Shown piece after piece: positions 11,749-23,128 of a stretch of 64,000 nt of DNA (the stretch's first letter is position 1; every line of letters starts with the position of its first letter). Source of the DNA: Gongronella butleri (lineage: Eukaryota > Mucoromycota > Mucoromycetes > Mucorales > Cunninghamellaceae); assembly GCA_025201375.1 (NCBI GenBank), contig JAIWZP010000056.1, forward strand, positions 62,001-126,000, given 5' to 3'. The translations under genes were made by a program, and so were the position numbers. The notes under the pieces are model-generated. The model was not told the DNA's origin, searched no databases, and saw only the letters and a program-made list of their open reading frames with translations.

Positions 11749-12937
11749 CTAATTCTTGAACAAATCATCAAAGACCGCCTTGACTTCTTGGTACACCTCG
11801 TCAACGGGCTTTACGCACGACACCTAAGATTTTAAAAAAATGAAAGGTGAGGGGTTATTCATCAGGGCAAAAAGAAAATGAGAACAAAAAGGGGGTGAAT
11901 TTAGTAAGACTTACCGTCTTGACCTTGTTTTGCTTTTCGTAGGTCTCGATGACGGGGTAGCTCGTCTCCTTGAAGACGCGGAAGCGCTTCTTGATGGACT
12001 CGATGTTGTCATCGGCACGTCCGGAGCTCTCGCCGCGCTTGAGGAGGCGCTCAAGCATGACTTGCTCGGGGCACTCAAAGTACAGGACGACCTGCGAGGG
12101 AACAACGGTCTCCTCAAACTTGACGGCCTGGTCAAGTTTGCGCGGGAAGCCGTCAATCAAGAATCGGTGCTTGTTGTCCTTGGCCATGGCCTCGCGCATC
12201 GCCTGCTCCAGCAGGGCAATCGTCACCTCCATGGGCACAATCAGACCCTCCTTGATGTAGTGCTTGATCAGCTCGCCATACTTGGAGCCCTCACGGTTCT
12301 GCTCCTCGCGCAGCAGGTCACCCGCTGCCAAAAAAAAAAAATGAAATTGAGTCCCGGGCCATCCCCATTGCCCCCCCTCTCCACCTGATGTGGCGCACGT
12401 GCTTTGACACAAGTCCTACTTACCAGACAAGTGAACAAAGTCGAAATCCTTTCGGAGGCGATCGCATTGAGTGCCCTTGCCGGCGCCGGGACCACCTAAA
12501 ACGCATTGGTGAGCAATGACTGAGCATTTGGCTCCTTTGGTGCTTTTTTTTTTTTTGTTTTTTACCGAGAACAAACACGACGGTGACGTCCTCCTGCTTG
12601 AAAGCAGGCACGGGCTTGTCGGCGGCGGGCGCCTGTTGCACGGCGGGCTGCTGCAACTCTTCTTTGGTGCGAGGCAAACCTAAAAGAAGAACAAAAGGTG
12701 AAAAACAAGCTCTCAGACAGGCCTTTCCGTGTCCTTACGTTGGCCCTCGCGCGACTTGACCAAGGTATAATAAGCGGCAAAGCCCATCGAGGCGACGGCA
12801 AGCATAGCAGGGACGCTGGGCGTGCCCGAGGGCTTTTCCGAGCCCGAGGTGTATAGGCGACGAGGCGCAAGCGCGGGCTGACGCACAGACAAGCGCGTAG
12901 CAGGGCGAACGGAACGCTGGAGGGCTTGACGAAGCAT
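11749..12937 (-). CDS. URA6: UMP-CMP kinase with mitochondrial-type N-terminal anchor, 289 aa
   Basis: Adenylate-kinase-fold nucleoside monophosphate kinase that phosphorylates UMP/CMP. Exons on the minus strand: 12937-12739, 12679-12566, 12495-12424, 12324-11915, 11823-11749, all in frame. P-loop GGPGAGKGTQC spans an exon junction; FLIDGFPRK, the CPEQVMLERLLKRGESSGR lid region and DDNIESIKKRF match Ura6 closely. The first ~85 residues are extra relative to the cytosolic enzyme: Arg-rich, no acidic residues (MLRQALQRSVRPATRLSVRQ), then a hydrophobic stretch around AMLAVASMGFAAYYTLV. This reads as a mitochondrial presequence plus membrane anchor, an inference. Start chosen at the ATG of MLRQ; upstream in-frame codons lack an ATG. 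Confidence 0.93.
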
Positions 12938-13093
12938 GACAAAGAAGGATGATCTAGGACCTGTCAAGAAAAAAAAAAAAAAAGAAAGAAAGAGGAAAGA
13001 AAAGAAAAGCGAACAGGTAAAGATTGATTTATTTTTCGATGCAGTGCGGACAATGAAAAAAAAAAAAAAGAAAGGGGAAGGGGGAAAATTGTA

Positions 13094-15304
13094 TCACAAG
13101 ACGGGCTGGACTTCACAATAAAAAGGCATGACAGTCGTCATGATGTCTGCCAATGCTTTTGCATCTTGTTGCAAAAGATCGATGGTCTCGTCGTCTTGGC
13201 CATGTGTAAAGTCGTGGGGGATCCAGGTGGGTGCCTCGCCAATTTGCAGATTGAGGTTTTGGGCAAATCGGTTGCGCCATGCTTCACGATGCATTGTGAC
13301 GGCAAAGTGGGTGCGATGAGGGGGGATGAGCGACAGGTCGATGGGCAAACTGCTGGTACTGCCGACGCGCTGCTTGGGCCTGGGAGGCTCGACCTCTTCA
13401 ATGTCCCAGTATTCCTGCTTTTGGATTTCGATAATGTAGTCCTTCCAGGCGTACACCCACTTTGTATTTTGGCACACAATGTTTGCCTGGTAGTCGGGGA
13501 CCCTCATGAGAATCAAGCGCTGCGATTTGCCGGGACTGCGGCGGAGACCGGCGACAAATTCGCCGTGCGGCGTGTTGAGCTCAGACGGCAGGCGACGCGC
13601 ATACTTTAACCGCGTCTCCCACGAGTAGGCACCGTCGGGCGACGCCGTGGCCGCACTGACAAGCGTTCGTTCACTGGTGACGCAATTCCACAGGCTGACA
13701 TGGCCGTCAAACGTGAAATTTTGTACCGTGAGTGTCGTTTGCAAAGGATCCAGTGGTGCGGCAAGCGCGGCATTTGCGGCCATTTGCGTTTCACGCGTCG
13801 AGTAGATACTGGTTGCACGCGGACGCAGCTTTGGCTCTTGCAAGGCGGTGATAGTGTATGAGGTGCGTGGCGAATCGGCAAACGCCTCGCCATGATTGTC
13901 CATGTACTCGAGCAAGCCCTGGACGTGCTCGTACGTGGTGCCAACGCACGGTGCGACCTTGGCGAGAAGGCGCGGATGCGGCAGCAAGCGGTCGGCAATG
14001 TCTTGGAGTGTCCAGGAATCTTCGTGTCGCGGGTAATTGAGCAGATAGTAACGTCCAAAGATGACTTCCATGGTGAGCTCCCAGTCGGTGAGTCGCACAC
14101 TCTCGAGCGCGCCATACAAGACCTCTTCCAATTTGCGTGCATTGCGTTCAATGAGGCCATCCATGGTGCCTTGCTGAATGGGGGTATGTTGCGGGGCATC
14201 CAGGCTCAATGCCTCGAGGTCGATGAGATTGTTGTTGGCCATGGCAGCATGCGAATTGGCGTCCCCATCATTGGCGCCAGCAGCGGCCGGTGCGCGCGAC
14301 GGATTCATCAGATACTTTACGCTATTTTGCACATTTCCATGGAAAATGGGCTCGAGCTGGCGGTATTTTCGAACGTCTTCATCGTCGACATAGAGATCCG
14401 CGGGGATGAATCGCTCGGGTAACGGGCTGTATCGAAGCAGGACGGGGTTGCTGGGCGGCCAAAGCAGGTGCAGCGGGTCGATCTTCAAGGGCACACGAGA
14501 TTGCTTGAGATACCAGTTGCGCAGGCGAGCAGCGGCTTGAAACACATTCGCCTCGATTGGCCCAGTGACAACATACTCGTTGTTCTGCTCATCACGCGTA
14601 ATCCAGCTCTTGCAATCGGCGCGGATCGCGTTCAAATACGCGGTCTTGTCGCCTTCGAACTTTTCGAGGGGCATTGACTGGTCGGGCACGTGGAAAATGG
14701 CGTGATACGGCTGCGGCTGGCTGGGGAATCCTTGGTAACTCTTGTCTTCTTGGAGTCGTCGCTGCTTTTTCTCCTCGCGGCGCTTTTCGCTCTCGGTCAA
14801 TTCGCGCTCGGGCTTGCCCCATTTCTTGGTGCGGCGCACAACCTCTTTGCGCGCCGATGACAGCGTGCCCAGATGCTCCAGCGAATGCTTGGCCAGACGA
14901 ATGGCTTCCACGTCGCCCCACAGGTCCACCTGGTGCTTGCGTACGTTCAATGCCAGGAACGCGCCTGTTTTGCTCCGGATGTCGTCAAGATATATTTGTG
15001 ACGGCCCAAGCACATCGGTCCACGCCGACGTTGGCGGCATCACCCAATAGTCATCCGGCTGCCGCTCCGGGGATTCATCCAGGGTCGGTCGTGCTTGCTG
15101 TCTCGTACTTGTTGTTGTACCTGCAAGCGCCGGTTGCTCACCCCACGTGCTCCAGGGCACCGCCGTACTCTCGGGTGTGGTCGTGGTCCCGGGTGCCTGT
15201 CTGCTTTGATTATTCACACCCCTCGATGTGCGCGGACGCGCATTGGCATCATTGAGAATGGATTGGTCGCGCCACGACGCTTCTTCTTCCGACTGACGAT
15301 ACAT
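13094..15304 (-). CDS. Fungal-specific protein with KH-like segment, 736 aa, intronless
   Basis: One uninterrupted reading frame, unusual next to intron-rich neighbours. Residues ~1-85 are polar and disordered (Thr/Pro/Gln-rich). Residues ~95-145 (IYLDDIRSKTGAFLALN, then VDLWGDVEAIRLAKHSL) have the pattern of a KH-type RNA-binding module: an I-x-x-I-x-x-x-T-G turn followed by a G-x-x-E-A-I-x-x-A helix. A basic Lys/Arg/Glu coiled stretch follows (ESEKRREEKKQRRLQEDKS). The remaining ~500 residues look globular and resemble nothing I can name with certainty; fungal proteins of unknown function with this layout exist. A role in RNA binding is inference from the KH-like pattern only. Confidence 0.85.
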   Translation of the reverse strand: MYRQSEEEASWRDQSILNDANARPRTSRGVNNQSRQAPGTTTTPESTAVPWSTWGEQPALAGTTTSTRQQARPTLDESPERQPDDYWVMPPTSAWTDVLGPSQIYLDDIRSKTGAFLALNVRKHQVDLWGDVEAIRLAKHSLEHLGTLSSARKEVVRRTKKWGKPERELTESEKRREEKKQRRLQEDKSYQGFPSQPQPYHAIFHVPDQSMPLEKFEGDKTAYLNAIRADCKSWITRDEQNNEYVVTGPIEANVFQAAARLRNWYLKQSRVPLKIDPLHLLWPPSNPVLLRYSPLPERFIPADLYVDDEDVRKYRQLEPIFHGNVQNSVKYLMNPSRAPAAAGANDGDANSHAAMANNNLIDLEALSLDAPQHTPIQQGTMDGLIERNARKLEEVLYGALESVRLTDWELTMEVIFGRYYLLNYPRHEDSWTLQDIADRLLPHPRLLAKVAPCVGTTYEHVQGLLEYMDNHGEAFADSPRTSYTITALQEPKLRPRATSIYSTRETQMAANAALAAPLDPLQTTLTVQNFTFDGHVSLWNCVTSERTLVSAATASPDGAYSWETRLKYARRLPSELNTPHGEFVAGLRRSPGKSQRLILMRVPDYQANIVCQNTKWVYAWKDYIIEIQKQEYWDIEEVEPPRPKQRVGSTSSLPIDLSLIPPHRTHFAVTMHREAWRNRFAQNLNLQIGEAPTWIPHDFTHGQDDETIDLLQQDAKALADIMTTVMPFYCEVQPVL

Positions 15305-15555
15305 GCCAACCGGGATTCAACTGATAAAAACAAAAAAAAACAAGAAAATGAGAACAAAGAAATAAGCAAAAAAAAAAAAAAAAATTGACGCTCCCTTAAT
15401 AATTTTAGAAATGGCAAACGCCAACCGCACAAAAAAGGAAAGTGACGATCGTGAGCACAAAAAAAAAAAAAAAAAAAAATCACACTGCCTCCTTGTTTCC
15501 ACTTTTTTTTTTTTCTTCTCGTTTCTTTTTCGTTTTTTCTTTCATCTTGGTTCGT

Positions 15556-16433
15556 ATGAACTTATCCAATCTTGTCCATGGTTCGTCCACCGGGCACTCG
15601 CCTTTGTATAGTCCAAGCGATACGCTGTTCCCTTCTTCATCGGGGTCGTCGGCGCTCCGCCCGCCTCATCAGCAACAACAGGTATTAAACTTGAGAAGAA
15701 AAAGGCAAAATTTGGCCTGGGAATCCTCCATTTCTGTTGCTGATTCTTTTTTTCTTTTTCTTTTAGCTCAAGGTGCCGCCTTCCAGCACGCCTACACCGA
15801 CTTTACTAGCGCCGTACGAGCCATTGTCGCTTTTTTCAGCGTATGAGGAAGCATTCCCGGGGTATGTTTCGCCCGAGCAGCATCATCCGCATCTCAATAG
15901 CAACCAAGGCGCTAGCAGCGGTGGTAGCAGCAGCAGCGTCAGCACGGCCAGCCATCCACCGCCTCCTTCATCATCCATGGCATCGCCCACGGCCGCTATC
16001 GTCACGACATCCGATTTGCTTGCCGATTCGCTCGCCACCGATCCACCCCTTCAACCTGTCGTCATTGGCCTACCCACGAGCGACGAGGAATTGGCCATGC
16101 ACAAGCGCCACCCCAGTCTGCGCCACCTCACCATCAATGGCAGCAATGTCACCCCAGAGACTTTTGAGGATGGCTACCTTCAATTCATCCTTCATCACGA
16201 CCCAGAGTCCCTGGGCGATGCCGTCGACAGCCTTGTCTACACTCGCCGCAAGTTTGCAAGCGTCCCAAAGACAGGTGACCTCTCCTACACCACATGGGAC
16301 ATTTTTGTCCTTGTCAACAAGCTCCACAATCAAGAGGTAAAATATAAAAAAAGGGGAAAAGGACGGAAAAGGGGAGAGAATCAGTGATCTCTGTGCGTGC
16401 CGCGGATGAGTGGTCGTGTCTATGTTTGTGTGC

Positions 16434-16491
<58 letters not shown>

Positions 16492-17910
16492 ATGATCAAA
16501 AACGAGAGAAAAATAGGGGAGCGATGATCAAAAAAAAAGGACAATCCTCCCCCCCCAGTTGGCGCCGAGGACCTGTTTTTAATCTCTTTTTTTTTCGTTC
16601 TTTTCTTGCAGATCAAAAACTGGTCGCAGCTCGTTGGCCAATTGGGACTCTCTGATATGATGGGGCGGCCTCAATTTGCGCAGCGCGTGAAGAGATGGAT
16701 GCACAAGTACAAGATTGACTATTATTTTGACTATCTGATGGGCATCCCGTATGATTTCCACTCAGATGATGAAAAATACACGGGGTGCCTGCTGATGGGC
16801 AACTATCAAAAGCGGCCGACCGACTATGCATCGGATCCACACGTCAAAAAGCGCCGACGCATCCTTTACTCGGCAAACACGGCCACCTCCACCACCATGG
16901 AAGTCGATGACCCACAAGGCACCGAAGAACGCGCGCGCCGTCCAGTGCTCCTCGCAGGATCGCGCAAACGCATGCGCGACGCGTCGCAATCGCTCGTTCT
17001 TGCCGCTGACGACCACCATCGACGCCACGACGACGAATTGCCATTGGATCACACCGTATACAACGATCAAGACGAGACTGGTGACGTCGACGCGCCCAAA
17101 TCGCTCGATTTGGCCGACGACAAGGATGGCGAATTGGATGCAGAGGATCAAGAGCATGATTTCGACCATAGTGCCGAGGATGAAGAGCATCACGCCATTT
17201 CCTCGGCCACGGTCACGCGCCGTGCGCGTGCATCTGCATCTTCACCTTCTTGGCAACCAGACGACGCCAATTCAACTGCGAAATCCTCGGCCAATGTCAC
17301 GAAAACCGCGCCGGACCACCATCATCTGGCAGCAACAGGCTCCTCCTCGCGCGTAACCTCGGACCCTGACGGCGACGACGACGACGACGAAAATGATGAT
17401 AATGACAATGAAAATGACAATGACGACGAGGAAGACGAGCTCGCATCCACGTCGTCCACCGGCGGGTCGCCTCTGATGCACTCCAATCTCTCTGTACCAT
17501 ATTCCCAATCGACACCGTCGCCTTCAATGCCTTCTCGCTCGCACAACCACCACCATCCCAACCATCTCCACCACCATGATGCGCCACCGCCACCACAACC
17601 ATCACAACCAAAGCACCACAATCAAACGCTCGATTTTTCACCCTTTTCGGCTGCTGGCCCAGCCGCGCCTGGATCGTCATTGACATGTAATTCCTGCCAT
17701 GAGCTTGCAAAGACCGTACGCTCTCTGCAAGCCCACTTGGACGACATGAACGACCAATGGGCCACGTGGAAACACCACATGGACGCCAGACACAGAGATC
17801 TACAGAACCAAGTCGCTGCCCTGATCGACGAAAAGGAAAAAAACCGCGAGCAATGGGCCAATTGGCGCAAAAAGATCGCCAATGACCTGCTGTCCGACCC
17901 CTTTTCTTGA
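15556..17910 (+). CDS. ABP2: ARS-binding protein 2 (Abp2) family DNA-binding protein, 664 aa
   Basis: Relative of the S. pombe replication-origin binding protein Abp2. Exons 15556-15681, 15767-16336, 16612-17910. The conserved block crosses the exon 2/3 junction: FEDGYLQFILHHDP, YTRRKFASVPKTGDLSYTTW, then IKNWSQLVGQLGL and the FDYLMGIPYDFHSDDEKYTG stretch ending GNYQKR, followed by a basic KKRRR patch. Residues after ~320 are low complexity: Asp/Glu-rich runs, His/Pro-rich runs, then a CNSCHE motif and a predicted coiled coil rich in Trp-containing repeats (NDQWATWK, REQWANWRKK) at the C-terminus. Intron 2 holds a GT microsatellite. The exact N-terminus is the first ATG after the T-rich leader and is less certain. 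Confidence 0.9.
16423..16488 (+). repeat. (GT)n microsatellite in ABP2 intron 2
   Basis: Dinucleotide GT array of roughly 65 bases with two TTTG interruptions, entirely inside the second intron. Confidence 0.95.
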
Positions 17911-18415
17911 TCGCATCGACTCGTTTTCTTGTTTTCCCTTGCACTCAGCACAAGCACATCCTAATACCCCACATTTTTTGTCTATATTTTTTAATTACTT
18001 ACCTCTTGTTGTCCCATTTATCTTTTTTTTTTTTTTTTTTGTACGCGCAATAAAATTAGCACCTGCATGGCTGCCGTTACCCCCCTCGTTTTCTTTGACA
18101 GTCTTAAATGGAGATGACATTTTTTTGGTGGAAATACTAGAAAAAGAATCAGTCTAAAGCAAAAAAGCACGAGCAAAAAAAGAGAAAGGGGAATGAAGCA
18201 TGATGAAAGGGGGGGAAATAAAAGGGAAATATAAAAGAAAGGTAACATCTTTTCCAATGACAAGAGCGGAACAGCTACAGCTACAAAATGACAAAGGGTG
18301 GGGGTGGGAGAAAGGCGAGGGAAAAAGGTGGCAAAAAAAAAAAGGAGGGAACCGCGGCGTGGATGGGAGGGGGGAATCAAGACTCGTCCAACACAAAAGG
18401 AGAAAAGAACGAGCT
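17911..18415. other. Convergent 3' flanks of ABP2 and PKA regulatory subunit
   Basis: No gene. Contains a T run at 18023-18040 and the ABP2 polyadenylation hexamer at 18049; the right part is G/A-rich on the plus strand and is 3' flank of the minus-strand PKA gene. Confidence 0.7.
18049..18054 (+). terminator. AATAAA polyadenylation signal of ABP2
   Basis: Canonical hexamer 139 bases past the ABP2 stop, just after a long T run. Confidence 0.5.
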
Positions 18416-19883
18416 CTAATGCGGATGCTGATGAGCTTGGTAGTGCTCAGAATTGCGATCAAACGTGGCGCGCAGCGGTCCAAGCAAGCGATTAAACGCT
18501 TTTTTGTTAAATGTTGCACATTTCATACGGCCGCCATGCGCCACCACCGTCGCCGCACGAGGACTGTCATTCAGCAGGGCCAGTTCTGCCATGAAAAAAA
18601 AAAAGTGAGATGACGTCGAGAATTTTTAAAAAAAAAGGGAAAAGAACGGCATTTTTTTTTCTGTTTTTTTGCTATTTTTACCTCCAAAGTACGCGCCGCG
18701 ATAATAATGGTTCACTTGCTGCTGGACGCCATCATCGTCCATCTTGTACACAAGCGCCTCGCCTGCCTCGATCAAGTAGAATTGGTCGCCAATGTCGCCT
18801 TGTTGGATGATGATTTGGCCCTCGTTGTAATAAACGGATTCGAGGGCGTCCGCAATCTTTTGGCGCTCATATTGCTTGAGTGACTTGAGCAGCGGGACCT
18901 CCTCCAAGAATGCCTCGTACATCTTGCGCTTGCGGCTCGTGTGCTCCATGAGAATCGTGCGGAATGTGACGCGATCCAAAGCCCACACCACACTGGGCGA
19001 TGTGGCAACGATGGTCGCTGCGCGCGGCGCATTGTACATGAGCGCGAGCTCACCAAAGCTGCCGCCTGCCTCGTAGCTCGTGACTTTGGTCGGCGTCGGC
19101 GCGTCGTGCTGGCAAATAAAACAATCAAAGGTGCCGGACTCGACAATGTAGAAATAATCGCCCACGGCGCCCTGTTCAATGATCGTTTCGCCCTCTTGCA
19201 CAGCCTTCTCAGCCATGGCATTCACCACGTCCTGCGATTGCTCCTCGTCAAGATGCTTGAACAAAAAGTTGTTGCCAACGCTGAATCGGATCCGATCGCA
19301 TTGCTCTGCCGTCTTGGGAATCACCGTCTTTGGGAAATCCTGCGTGTGCGTCGGCGCAATCGATTCCGCGCTCACCGACGTGCGTCGATCGCGCCGATAA
19401 TTCGTCGGCATCATCATGCTTGACGAAAGCGGCGCCGTCGAGAAATTGTCACGCTCCTCATCGTCAAAATCGTCCTCTTCCTCTTCCTCGTCATCGTCCT
19501 CCGTCGCCCAAGCATAAGGCGCCGTGTCACGGCCCTCCATTGGCCCATTGGAAAGAGGATGGTTGTCTAAATTTTTTTTTTGAAAAAAAACAAAAAAACG
19601 CATCAATTCGTCTTGTTCGACCCCGCGATGCGCGCACCCCAATTGTCACTTTTTTTTTTTGTCTTTTTGTCTCCTCCCCCGTGGGTTGCTTGCCTGCGGC
19701 ATTGAGCGACGCATGATCACGCAACTGCACGCGCTGCTCAGCCAATTTGCGGTTGAAAAAATCGGCACAGTATTGCAGCACGTCACCAGGCTCATCACGG
19801 CAATAGTCGTTGTGCAGCTCCGTCAACAGCTGCGTATACTCATCTGCAAAACTCGTAAAGGTCACTTGGCCTTCAAACGTCAT
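18416..19883 (-). CDS. PKAR: cAMP-dependent protein kinase regulatory subunit, 414 aa
   Basis: Inhibitory cAMP-binding subunit of PKA (Bcy1 family). Exons 19883-19694, 19566-18682, 18585-18416. Residues 1-60 form the dimerisation/docking domain (YTQLLTELHNDYCRDEPGDV). A Glu/Asp-rich linker leads to the phosphorylatable inhibitor site RRTSVSAE (type II-like, Ser present). Two tandem cyclic-nucleotide domains follow, with phosphate-binding cassettes FGELALMYNAPRAATIVA and FGELALLNDSPRAATVVA, the second split by the last intron. Intron 1 can only be joined in frame by a GC donor (CAG|GCAAGC), a non-canonical GC-AG intron. The leader upstream of the ATG is C/T-rich on the coding strand. Confidence 0.94.
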
Positions 19884-20514
19884 ACGTGAAAAAAGTAATA
19901 GAAAGAGAGAGAGAGAGAAAGAGAGAAAGAAAAGAGGGGGGGAAAGGGCAAAAAGGGCAAAAAAAAACGGGGGAAAAGAGAGAAAGAGAGGAAAGTTGAT
20001 TAGGGAGGGGCGTGTGGAGAAGCAAAAAGAAAAAAAAGCTTTGATTCTGGCGCCTTGTCTCCCCCTTTTTGCAATTGGACAAAGCACACCCTCGACACAT
20101 TTCACATTTTTGCAGCCTCCCACGTTTTCTTGTGCGACCAAAAACATCATCCCAGCAATCGTCCCAACCCAAACAAGCCCGTCAACGCCCACTTTTTGTT
20201 TTTGGCGCGCGCGCGCTCCTTGCTGGCAACGCCACTCGCGCACAAAAAAAAAAAAAAAAAACATGAAAAGCTCCACACGCACCCTTTTAAAATGATGGTC
20301 ACCACGCAAAAGAACAAAAAAAAAAAATCACGTCACATTTGTTTTATTTCTTCATCAACGTGTCACAGAATAATCAATTCACACCACCACGTTGCTCTCC
20401 GCACGCAATTGGCATCACTTGACCTGGCAAAACAAAAAAAATAAATGTTAGCCAAAAGCCATGTCAAATTTCCCCACTGTCACGCCTTGAAATGGGACGC
20501 GTGGCGTAGAGAAA

Positions 20515-20617
20515 GACAAGATGTATCAGATTCAAGGAGTTTCCTTTCATAAAACATGTGCTTTTATCAAACTGAGCTGGGTTTAATAGCAATAAATCCA
20601 ATCATCATCATCCTGTC
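20515..20617 (-). ncRNA. Candidate C/D-box snoRNA inside an intron
   Basis: Minus strand: C box ATGATGA (20611-20605) and D box CTGA (20529-20526) about 80 bases apart. The boxes are bracketed by GACAGG (20617-20612) and CTTGTC (20520-20515), which can pair as a 6-bp terminal stem with one G-U. The candidate sits in a plausible intron: donor GGAAAG|GTAAAT at 20706 and acceptor TTGCCAG at 20424, downstream of a TATA box. Neither flanking exon has a meaningful ORF, as in snoRNA host genes. The antisense guide would be the bases just before the D box; no target was checked. Confidence 0.3.
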
Positions 20618-20777
20618 CTCCTTTTTCCAACGACTGTCCTGTTTCAAAGCGCAACACAGACGCATATGCGCCTGCACCACATGCAATTCAACCGACAAGA
20701 ATTTACCTTTCCAATGGACACGACGAGAAAAAAAACAAAGTGAAGAAAAAAAAAAAGAGAAAGCAAACCCGCTTCGG

Positions 20778-20785
20778 CTTTTATA
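20778..20785 (-). promoter_or_regulatory. TATA box of a putative minus-strand transcript
   Basis: TATAAAAG on the minus strand, followed within 80 bases by a C/T-rich stretch and a GTAAAT donor, but by no coding frame. Confidence 0.35.
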
Positions 20786-21119
20786 AGGCCCATAAAAAAA
20801 ATTTTTTTTTTATGTCCGCTGCCCGACAGTCATGCCTTACAGGCCTCTGGTTGGCTGCAAATTGGTCTGACTTGTGACAGGGTCTGGCTGGTTGCGGGAC
20901 CCGCGCCACTGACGCGTGGCAAAAAAAAAAATGTGATACAAAAAGAAAAAAGAAAATCCAGTGCCGCTCGGCCTCCACCTCTCAACACACCCGAGAAATT
21001 ATCAAGGCAGCATGAAGTGACCCTGAATAAAAGGAATTTAGCAACATGCACTGTGTAAAAGAGAGTTTGACGTTTCATTGGCGAGTTCATCATCGTCCTT
21101 TGTCGGCCACTGCGCAAAA

Positions 21120-21205
21120 TTAGGCAAGGCCGCCTCAGGCTTTCGTTTGAGATCACACACGTGTCTCCAGGTCGCGTGAATGGCGAGCAAGACCAAAAAT
21201 AAAAA
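21120..21205 (-). repeat. Repeat family D, inverted partner of 51555-51640
   Basis: Read on the minus strand it matches 51555-51640: ATTTTTGGTC, CTTGCTCGCCAT, ACGCGACCT(G/A)GAGA and a shared TCAAA(C/T)GAAAGCC. The two copies are in opposite orientation. Confidence 0.6.
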
Positions 21206-22429
21206 AAAATGATCAAAACGCCTGTCTGGATGATCCCCAGGCCAATCTCGAAACTTGGAGGGCACAGTAGCAAGATCATGCTTCCCTTTTCATTTCTCAC
21301 ACTGGCAAGGGTCGGGCATTGTTATGCAAGTTGAGGAGAAAATGGACGTACAAGCATGAAAATCGCCAATGTTCAATCCAATGCTAGCGATCAGTGATGT
21401 GCTTTTAGTGCCCTGAAACGAACATATCTCGCGCATGTCGATCGTGCACTCACGTGGAGGTCGAAGGGTCCAAGAAGACGCGCTTTGTGCGTGAATGGTG
21501 ACGCGTCGAAACCGCGATTTTTGAAGATGATTTTCGATGCGTCTATACTCTGGGTTGTGCACAGTCATCACGTTGCGTAATGCATGCACATCAAACGCTG
21601 ATCGATTCTCTCCGAGGAACTGGTTGACCGCTCGGCTCTAGCGCGTCTTGCCGTCCAAGGATGAGTATTTGACACAAAGCCCTCCAGCTCACTAAATCGC
21701 AATATAGTCGAGGTCCACAAAGTATCATAGATTTCGCTGAAACCACCTTCATTGTGTTGCTCTTGTTGGCGCATGTTGACGCTCCCAAGTTTGATGCAGG
21801 TCTGGCAGTTTAGAATTTTTTTTGCCAAAAATCCACTGTGCCGTGCAGCGATGCAGGCTAAACGGCTAATCACGATCTCCTCGATCACCACCTAATCGAT
21901 CTCCATTTTTAATTGCGTACGATGCAACTCACAGATGTCCAAAGCATCTGTAGCACGATGTGCTTGGTCCACTTTGGCTGAACCCATGCAGCGCAAGGCA
22001 ATAAAATGAGAAAACACCATTTTGAGATTGCTGGTGTTACGGGGGCCCGATCTTTGTTACCCTTGTACCAGTCGGTGCGCACTTGCTTTAGCTACCATTT
22101 GCATTAAACCAGGGACACTTTTGATCATTAAAATCTAGACAAACTCGTGAATTAGTCAACTTTGGTCGTAAACCGTCATAAATCGTCAACAGTCGCTGCC
22201 CAGCTTTTAAATGCTCACCAGCATGAAAAAAAAACAGACCGAATTGCGCGTGTGGGTACAGCTTTGTAGCTGTCAAAAAGTGATTGCACGTGCAACATGC
22301 GCAAATTAATACTTTGTCGTGGCAAGGCGCCCAAACCAAAATGTGAAAAATGTTGGGTTCGCAGAATTGTGCCAAACTCGCACAAAAGTTACATCGGATG
22401 GTGAAACGACGGAAAATAGCAAATAGGAA

Positions 22430-23040
22430 TGCGGTCCATCTGGTCACTGGTGAGCAATGAGCAATTTATGTTTTATTTTCAACGACAAGTTGCAAGGGAA
22501 AAACGCGTCCATAGAGCCGCGTCGATACGTCTGTTAGCAAGTGACACTTCAGATGCATGGAGTCAATTAGAAACTGGAGCGCGTGACGCGACTTTGGACG
22601 CGCTTTTTCATCCTTTGAAAAACATAATTGAATTTGTATCGGGTCAAAAATACCATAAATGTGCCTTTTTTTCATCGATCACCCATGTCCACATACGCAG
22701 CGAACCATGCGCTTTCTGATGAAATGATTTTCAAGGAGCTACGGCATTGCGTTTGACTTGAGGTGGAAAAATCGCAGCCTTTCGCGCTTTTCGCGAAAAC
22801 CAGTCGATGGGCCTTTGCTTTTTATTGCATTTCTGTCGTATATCAAGGTGTGTGCACCATGTGGTTGAATGGCGTGGCCATCCGAGGACATACATTTTTC
22901 AGGTTTCAAATTCTCGACTGAATCCCTTGGAAAATTGGCGAATTTTGAAAATGATCGCTGCGCGTCATCCATCGGCCGCAACTCTACAAGAGTGGGCTCG
23001 TTCGAACGAGAAAAGCTTGAAATTGATTGCAAAAGGCTGA
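22430..23040. repeat. Repeat family B, copy 1
   Basis: Diverged homology over about 600 bases with 31565-32170: shared blocks include GTTGAATGGCGTGGC, CTCGACTG, GAGTGGGCTC followed by CGAACGAGAAA, and GATGAA(A/G)TGA followed by TTTCAAGG. No ORF is conserved between the copies. Confidence 0.7.
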
Positions 23041-23128
23041 CTCAAAAGAGTACGTGTTCCCGTAGGCTGCGAGTTCATGGGCAAACGACAAAATGCAATA
23101 AAAACTGCCACAATCATGTATTTCTTGA

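Noticed and set aside
16423..16488. CRISPR-like or structured repeat
   Set aside because: It is a simple GT microsatellite in an intron; no CRISPR array, phage or prokaryotic feature is present in the window.
19620..19693. Alternative GT donor for PKAR intron 1 near the poly-A tract
   Set aside because: Available GT sites give the wrong phase for the next exon; only the GC donor keeps the frame.
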